A stretch of DNA of 40,411 nt from Elioraea sp. Yellowstone (lineage in GTDB: Bacteria > Pseudomonadota > Alphaproteobacteria > Acetobacterales > Acetobacteraceae), in NCBI RefSeq assembly GCF_006704265.1, contig NZ_VIKA01000010.1, forward strand, positions 7,501 through 47,911. The letters run 5' to 3'. Shown one piece after another: positions 35,346 through 40,411 of the stretch; position 1 is the stretch's first letter, and the number at the start of each line of letters is the position of its first letter. Below the pieces are notes generated by a model. That model made no database searches. It was given only the letters and a program-made list of their open reading frames with translations, and was not told the origin of the DNA. The translations under genes and the position numbers were made by a program.

Positions 35346-37712
35346 TCAACCGCCGATCGGTGCGGGCCTGAGCGTGATCCGCCCGCGCACCGCCGCCGGC
35401 TCGGCCGGCAGGGTGACGTGACCGCCCGCCAGCCAGAGCGGGGCGAGGTCGCGGTAGTGCGCGCTCAGCGGGTGGCCGGACTGGCCCGGCGCGACAACGA
35501 AGCGCGAGGCGTCGAGATCGGCGAGATCGTAGACGCCGCGGAAGCTCGGTCCGTGGACGTTCTCGTACGGGCGCGGGCCGGACAGGCGGAGCCCCGCGCG
35601 CAGCACGGTGTAGCCGTCGCCCGGCGTCTCCATCTCGGCGTTGAACCAGGCGGCGATGCCGGGGATGAACTGGAACAGCAGGTGCGGGAAGCGCGCGCGG
35701 TGCACCGCGCCCCAGCGCCACGTCGCGAGGTCGGGTCCCTGCGACGCGGCCAGCTCGGCAAGGGCGTCGTCCAGGGCGCGGGCGAGCAGCGGGCGGCACG
35801 GATCCGCCCCGTCGCCGCACCAGTGCGCCCCGCGCGTCAGCACGAAGAGCTGGAACTCGGCGACCGTCTCGCGGAACGCCTCGGCGTCGGGGCCGAGCGC
35901 GCGCTCGGCCAGCAGCCGGCCGAACGCCCGCGTCCAGGCGGTGTAGATCAGCGGCTCGGGCCGGTCGGCCGCCATCGTGCCGTCCCAGCGCGCAAGCAGC
36001 GCATGCGCGCGCGCGGCCGCTCCCGGGCCCGGCTCGGCGCGCAGCATCAGTGGCAGCAGCCGGCGTGCCGCCTCGCTGACGATGTCCATCTGGATCGCGG
36101 CAAGGGTTGCGGCGTCGTGCGGCGCGCCGTGCGCCTCTAGCCGGGCGACGATCCGGCGGAAGCGGAAATCGCCCCACCAGTCGCGCGTGAGCCAGACCGG
36201 GAAGTCGTCCGGCACCACGCGGTTGTTGGCGTTCACGAGGCGGTCGGTGGGCGGATCGACGAAGCGCGGCAACGCCTCGTAGGGCGCGAAGCCGACCCAG
36301 TCATGGCTGCCGTCCCAGCCCGGCACGGGGAATGAGCCGTCGCCGGCGCGTCGGATCGGCACGCGGCCGGGCACCACCATGCCGATCCGTCCGGCGCGGT
36401 CCGCGATCACGATGTTCTGCTGCGGTGCGGCGATCAGCCGCACCGCGGCTTCGGCCTCGGCGAAGGTCCGCGCCGTGTTCAGCCGGTGCAGTGCCGCCGC
36501 TGCCGCATCGCCCGGCGCGAGCAGCGCCATCGCCACCGCCAGCACGTGGCCCTCCGGCGTGCCGGGGACCGGGTCGAGATCCGAGATCACCGGGCCGTGG
36601 CGCGTCTCGCGCACGCGCATCCGCACCGGATCGCCGAACCGGACCTCGATCACCTCCTCGCGCGTCTCGAACGGGCGCGGCCCGTCCGGGGTGAGATAGG
36701 CGTCCTCGCCGGCGAGGCGCTCGATGAACACGTCCTGGGTATCGGAATGCGTGGTCGTGAAGCCCCAGGCGACATGGCCGTTGTGGCCGAGCATGAGGAA
36801 GGGCACGCCCGGGGCGAAGGCGCCGGCGAGCGTCAGCCCCGGCGCCTCGACGCGCGCGAGGTGCCACTGGGTCGGCGTCACCAGGGCGAGATGGGGATCG
36901 TTGGCGAGCAGCGGCTTGCCGGTCGCGCTGGCTGCACCCGTGACCGCCCAGACGTTGCTCGCGGTCGAGGGCAGCGGCGCGTCCTCGCCGAACACCGGCA
37001 GGGCGGCAAGCACGCGGGCGAGATGATCCGGCGGCAGCGCCGGCAGCGCCGCGACCGGCGAATGCGGGCTCTCGTCGCGCGGCCAGAGCTCGTCGATCCG
37101 TTCGCGCGGCAGCACCGCGGAGAGGCGCAGCCGCGCGAGCTCGGTGCGCATGTTCCCCGTCAGGAACAGCGCCATCGCCTTGCCCCAGAGCAGGCTGTCG
37201 GCCTCGCGCCAGCGCTCGGGCCGCGTCGCCAGCAGCACGTACTCGGGCGCGGCCGCCATCCCGTGCCGGTCGATCCAGGCATTCACTCCGCGCGCATAGG
37301 CGGCGAGTGCCGCGCGCGTCTCCGCCGGCAGGGCGGCGAGATCGGCTTCGGCGCGGCGCTCGAGCCCGAGCAGGCGCACATAGCGATCGACCCTGAGCCC
37401 CTGCGCGCCGATCAGCGCCGACAGCCGGCCAGCAGCGCCCCTGCGCATCAGGTCCATCTGGAACAGCCGGTCGCGCGCATGCAGGTAGCCGAGCGCGGCA
37501 TGGGCGTCCTCGGCCGAGGCGGCCCGCACCCAGGGGATGCCGTGCGCGTCGAGCGCGATCTCGACCGGCGCCGAGAGGCCGGGAATCGCCGCATCGTTCT
37601 CGGTCGAGGGCAGGGTGAGCCGGAACGCGAGCGCGATCGCGCCCGCCAGCAGCAGGACGAGAACCAGGACCGCGACCAGCAGGTGCTGCGACCAGCGGAG
37701 GGCGATTCGCAT
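35346..37712 (-). CDS. Penicillin acylase family protein (Ntn hydrolase)
   Basis: 788 aa. An N-terminal membrane anchor or uncleaved signal (LLVAVLVLVLLLAGAIALAF, 11-30) leads to the alpha chain. The spacer ends before the nucleophile Ser252 in PSTASNVWAV, the first residue of the beta chain after autocatalytic cleavage. NDPHLALVTPTQWHLARVEAPG and the GHNGHVAWGFTTTHSDTQD block are typical. The family hydrolyses amides such as penicillin G or acyl-homoserine lactones (quorum quenching), in the periplasm. Which substrate applies is unknown; the GFTTTHSDTQD block is shared by both groups. Confidence 0.92.
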   Translation of the reverse strand: MRIALRWSQHLLVAVLVLVLLLAGAIALAFRLTLPSTENDAAIPGLSAPVEIALDAHGIPWVRAASAEDAHAALGYLHARDRLFQMDLMRRGAAGRLSALIGAQGLRVDRYVRLLGLERRAEADLAALPAETRAALAAYARGVNAWIDRHGMAAAPEYVLLATRPERWREADSLLWGKAMALFLTGNMRTELARLRLSAVLPRERIDELWPRDESPHSPVAALPALPPDHLARVLAALPVFGEDAPLPSTASNVWAVTGAASATGKPLLANDPHLALVTPTQWHLARVEAPGLTLAGAFAPGVPFLMLGHNGHVAWGFTTTHSDTQDVFIERLAGEDAYLTPDGPRPFETREEVIEVRFGDPVRMRVRETRHGPVISDLDPVPGTPEGHVLAVAMALLAPGDAAAAALHRLNTARTFAEAEAAVRLIAAPQQNIVIADRAGRIGMVVPGRVPIRRAGDGSFPVPGWDGSHDWVGFAPYEALPRFVDPPTDRLVNANNRVVPDDFPVWLTRDWWGDFRFRRIVARLEAHGAPHDAATLAAIQMDIVSEAARRLLPLMLRAEPGPGAAARAHALLARWDGTMAADRPEPLIYTAWTRAFGRLLAERALGPDAEAFRETVAEFQLFVLTRGAHWCGDGADPCRPLLARALDDALAELAASQGPDLATWRWGAVHRARFPHLLFQFIPGIAAWFNAEMETPGDGYTVLRAGLRLSGPRPYENVHGPSFRGVYDLADLDASRFVVAPGQSGHPLSAHYRDLAPLWLAGGHVTLPAEPAAVRGRITLRPAPIGG

Positions 37713-38049
37713 GGCCCGACCATGCCATGCGGCGCGACCGCACGCTGCCGATCACCGCAAGTTCATGCGATGTGCGCGGGATCACCCCGATCCGGCCGCG
37801 TCTTCGCCATGGTCCGCGCCGACGTTCGACGCCATGACGGGACCTCGCATGACCACGCCTCGCAAGACGACGCTCTGGGCCGCGATGCTCTCCGCCTGGC
37901 TGGCTGCGGGCCAGACCGCCGCGCCCCCCGCCTCCGCCGCCGAACCGCCCGGCCCACCCCATCAGGCCGACGAGGGCGCCGTGGCGGAGCCGCCGCCCCG
38001 CGGCTGACCCCTTGCGCGCGCCGGCCCCGGCACCAGACTCCGGCGCGCC
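37713..38049. other. Gene-free stretch except a doubtful small ORF
   Basis: 337 bp between the divergent amidase and DUF1489 genes. It contains one possible short secreted-peptide frame (see next entry) and no convincing promoter or repeat. Confidence 0.5.
37849..38007 (+). CDS. Small putative exported peptide (tentative)
   Basis: 52 aa from the ATG at 37849 (a second ATG at 37834 is in frame). The N-terminus looks like a Sec signal: MTTPRKTTLWAAMLSAWLAA, cleavage near SAA. The remainder is a short Pro/Glu/His-rich tail. No ribosome site is obvious and no family is recognised. In GC-rich DNA such frames arise by chance. Confidence 0.3.
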   Translation: MTTPRKTTLWAAMLSAWLAAGQTAAPPASAAEPPGPPHQADEGAVAEPPPRG

Positions 38050-38478
38050 ATGCTCCACCTGATCAAGCTCGCAGTCGGCTGCACCTCGGTCGACGACCTC
38101 GCCGAATGGCAGGCGCGCCGGGCGAAGACCCACCCGCCGCTGCGCCACCGCACCCGCGCGACCCCGAAGCGCGCCGAGGAGATCCTCGCCGGCGGCTCGC
38201 TCTACTGGGTGATCGCGGGCTTCGTGCAGGTGCGCCAGCGCATCGTCGCGATCACGCCCGACTCGCTGGACGACGGCTCGCCCTGCTGCGCCCTGCATCT
38301 CGACCCGGCCCTGGTGCCGGTGCAGTTCCGTCCGGCCAAGCCGTTCCAGGGCTGGCGCTACCTGGCGGCGGCCGACGCGCCGCCGGACCGGCCGCGGGGC
38401 ATGGCCGAGGCGCAGGAGGGATTCGCGGCCATGCCGGCGGCGATGCGGCGGGAACTCGCCGAACTCGGCCTGCTCTGA
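38050..38478 (+). CDS. DUF1489 family protein
   Basis: 142 aa. The opening HLIKLAVGCTSVDDLAEWQARR and the block RTRATPKRAEEILAGGSLYWVIAGFVQVRQRI are the family's conserved features, together with the C-terminal PFQGWRYL. It is nearly confined to Alphaproteobacteria and has no known function; a nucleic-acid or protein-binding role is a guess. It lies 64 bp before the sensor kinase on the same strand. Confidence 0.9.
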   Translation: MLHLIKLAVGCTSVDDLAEWQARRAKTHPPLRHRTRATPKRAEEILAGGSLYWVIAGFVQVRQRIVAITPDSLDDGSPCCALHLDPALVPVQFRPAKPFQGWRYLAAADAPPDRPRGMAEAQEGFAAMPAAMRRELAELGLL

Positions 38479-38490
38479 GGCGCGCGGCAC

Positions 38491-38519
38491 TTGTCCTTGC
38501 GCGCGCGGCAGCCGAGACT
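38491..38519 (+). promoter_or_regulatory. Candidate promoter for the sensor kinase
   Basis: TTGTCC (38491-38496) and GAGACT (38514-38519) are spaced by 17 nt. Transcription would start near 38526, close to a five-codon frame (ATG at 38529) whose stop overlaps the kinase start by ATGA. Confidence 0.35.
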
Positions 38520-38542
38520 GGCGCTGCCATGGCGGCGGAACG

Positions 38543-40411
38543 ATGACAGGCGCGCTGGGGACGCCGACGGAGGTGCCCGGCCGGACGCCGCTGTTCGCCT
38601 CCTGCGGCGAGGACGCGGCCGTGCTCGCCACGGCGCTCGACCAGCTCGGCATCGCGATCTGCGTCTACGACGCCGATGATCGGGTCGTGCTCTGGAACGA
38701 CTCCTACCTCGCCTTCTTCCCCGAGCAGCGCGCGACGATCGCGCCCGGCACCCCCTACGCCGACACGCTGCACCGCTTCTTCGCGGTCAACCTCGCCGAG
38801 AGCCAGCGCGAGCGGATCGACCGGCATGTCGAGGCCGCGGTGCAGCGCCACCGCGCGCAGACCGCACCCTTCACCTTCCAGCTCCGCTCCGGCCGCTGGC
38901 TGAAGGTCGCCTCGCTGCCGCTGCCCGGCGGCGGGCGCGTGCGGCTCTGGCGCGACACCTCCGAGGAGCAGCCCACGGTGACGCGCCGCTCGGCCGACCG
39001 GGCGGCCGCCTCGCTCGACGTGGGCTATGCCGTGTTCGACGCGACAGGGCGCTTCGTCACCGCCAACAAGCGCTACCAGGAGCTGTTCCCCGGCATCGGC
39101 GACCTGGTGAACGCCACCGCCACCTATCGCGACCATCTCGCCCGGATCGAGCGCGACTCGGTTCTGGAGGAGGATCGCGCCCGCCTCGCCCCGGTCGCAG
39201 CGCGGCCGCTGCCGGCCGCGCTGCCGGTGTCGCTGCCCCTGCTCCTGCGCCATGTCGAGGGCGGCTGGCTCAGCCTCGAGGAGCGGGTGGGCGAGGACGG
39301 CACGCTGATCGCGATCTGGTCGGACGCGACGCGCCAGGTGGAGGCGGATGCGCGCATCGGCGAACTCGAGCGCCACCTGCGCGACGCGGTCGAGGCGATC
39401 CCGCACGCGCTGCTGATGTTCGACGAGGAGGGGCGGCTCCTGCTGCGCAACCGACGACTCGCCGCCATCGATCCCGCCCTTGCCCGTGCGCTCGATGCGA
39501 ACCCCTCGCTCGCGCGCTACGCCGCCTGGCGCGCCGGCTTCGGCGACGTGAGCGCCGACGACGCCGTGCGCGGCGAGGAGGAGGTGGTGCTGCCCGACCG
39601 GCGCACCATCGCGATCGCGCCCTTCGCGACCGACGCCGGCGAACTGCTGCTGCTGCTCACCGATGTCACGCGCGAGAGGGCGGCCGAGACGGAGCTCGCG
39701 CGCCAGAAGGATCTCGCGCACCAGAACGAGAAGCTCGCCGCGATGGGCAGCCTGCTGGCCGGTGTGGCGCACGAGCTGAACAACCCGCTCTCGGTGGTGG
39801 TGGCGCGCGCGCTGCTGCTCGAGGAGCAGGTGGCCGAACCGCAGGTCGGCGTGGCAGTGCGGGTGCTGCGCCAGGCGGCGGAGCGCTGCGCGGCGATCGT
39901 GCGCACCTTCCTCGCGATCGCCCGCGCCAAGCCGCGCGAGCGCCGACCGGTCGCGCTCGGCGGCGTGCTCTCGGCCGTGGGCGAGATCCTCGCCTACGGG
40001 CTCGGCGCGGACGACATCGCGCTCGAGATCGCCCCCGTGCCCGAGGAGGCGGTGGTCGAGGCGGAGGAGGACGCGCTGCACCAGCTCTTCCTCAACCTGC
40101 TGGTGAACGCGCAGCACGCGCTGCGCGGCTCGGCCAAGCCGCGGCGCATCGCCGTCGGCGTCACCGTGGCGGGCGGATCGGTGGAGGTGGCGGTGGCCGA
40201 CAACGGCCCGGGCGTGCCGCCCGCGATCCGCGGCCGCATCTTCGAGCCCTACTTCACCACCAAGCAGCAGGGCGAGGGCACCGGCATCGGGCTCTCGGTC
40301 TGCCACGCGATCGTCGCCGCGCATGGCGGCATGATCGCGGTGGACGACGCGCCGGGCGGCGGGGCGCGCTTCACCGTGCGGCTGCCGCAGGCCGCGCGCG
40401 AGGCCGCGGCC
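38543..40411 (+). CDS. Multi-PAS sensor histidine kinase, 3'-truncated by the window
   Basis: At least 623 aa; no stop before the window ends. The ATG at 38543 overlaps a 5-codon frame. Three PAS-like domains precede the kinase core: about 24-140 (ALDQLGIAICVYDADDRVVL), about 150-265 (SLDVGYAVFDATGRFVTANKRY) and about 275-385 (AVEAIPHALLMFDEEG). A coiled segment leads to HisKA with the phospho-His at H410 (GVAHELNNPLS). The HATPase shows the N-box (LFLNLLVNAQHAL), G1 VADNGPGVP, F-box IFEPYFTTK and G2 GTGIGLSVCHAI. No membrane segments, so it is a cytosolic sensor. The frame continues past the window, perhaps into a receiver domain. Confidence 0.93.
   Translation, partial: MTGALGTPTEVPGRTPLFASCGEDAAVLATALDQLGIAICVYDADDRVVLWNDSYLAFFPEQRATIAPGTPYADTLHRFFAVNLAESQRERIDRHVEAAVQRHRAQTAPFTFQLRSGRWLKVASLPLPGGGRVRLWRDTSEEQPTVTRRSADRAAASLDVGYAVFDATGRFVTANKRYQELFPGIGDLVNATATYRDHLARIERDSVLEEDRARLAPVAARPLPAALPVSLPLLLRHVEGGWLSLEERVGEDGTLIAIWSDATRQVEADARIGELERHLRDAVEAIPHALLMFDEEGRLLLRNRRLAAIDPALARALDANPSLARYAAWRAGFGDVSADDAVRGEEEVVLPDRRTIAIAPFATDAGELLLLLTDVTRERAAETELARQKDLAHQNEKLAAMGSLLAGVAHELNNPLSVVVARALLLEEQVAEPQVGVAVRVLRQAAERCAAIVRTFLAIARAKPRERRPVALGGVLSAVGEILAYGLGADDIALEIAPVPEEAVVEAEEDALHQLFLNLLVNAQHALRGSAKPRRIAVGVTVAGGSVEVAVADNGPGVPPAIRGRIFEPYFTTKQQGEGTGIGLSVCHAIVAAHGGMIAVDDAPGGGARFTVRLPQAAREAAA

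Overview
The window is one contiguous stretch of very GC-rich, densely packed bacterial chromosome. The gene order hisS-prfA-prmC-DUF4167-clpB, the presence of DUF4167, DUF3422 and DUF1489 proteins, a Bpt-type arginyl/leucyl-tRNA-protein transferase and an alphaproteobacterial-type RpoH promoter all point to an alphaproteobacterium, most likely Rhodospirillales/Acetobacteraceae. This assignment is inferred from gene content and was not tested by a search. No rRNA, tRNA, CRISPR array, prophage or insertion sequence was recognised.

Layout. 1-9.0 kb is core housekeeping: the 3' part of an M23 peptidoglycan hydrolase, clpB (convergent, with a shared hairpin between them), a MOSC/GNAT pair, then DUF4167, prmC, prfA and hisS, the last three overlapping by ATGA. 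9.0-18.0 kb is metabolic: a CoA-transferase and an acyl-CoA dehydrogenase, a LysE exporter, a fermentative-type D-lactate dehydrogenase, a GST, an N-acyl-D-amino-acid deacylase, a DUF3422 membrane protein and a zinc alcohol dehydrogenase. 18.2-19.6 kb holds the most unusual gene: a CheY-like receiver domain joined to a complete RadC/JAB metallo-domain. Its upstream region and first ~93 codons are markedly AT-richer than the rest of the window. 19.6-24.9 kb carries a D-aminopeptidase, a sugar isomerase, a gamma carbonic anhydrase, an FAD amine oxidoreductase and an NTF2-like protein. 25-31 kb carries a secreted CHAP protein, RidA, a small exported protein, an oxidoreductase/MFS operon and a BCCT transporter. 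31-38.5 kb carries parC, a VOC dioxygenase-like protein, bpt, a penicillin-acylase-type amidase and DUF1489. The window ends inside a multi-PAS sensor histidine kinase.

Two things stand out. (1) The receiver-RadC fusion has an intact phosphorylation pocket and an intact JAMM metal motif, so a phosphorelay input may control a RadC-type enzyme. (2) A 130-bp repeat occurs twice with only 3 differences, 9.4 kb apart. Each copy has two near-perfect long hairpins around a GC-rich core, and the core recurs alone in a third, diverged place. All three lie just 3' of plus-strand genes, and one copy supplies the parC stop codon.

Functional links: the translation-termination and protein-quality genes (hisS, prfA, prmC, clpB) form a conserved neighbourhood. 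The N-acyl-D-amino-acid deacylase and the D-aminopeptidase suggest a capacity to process D-amino-acid compounds. The CoA-transferase and acyl-CoA dehydrogenase probably act in sequence on a carboxylic acid that cannot be named from sequence alone.
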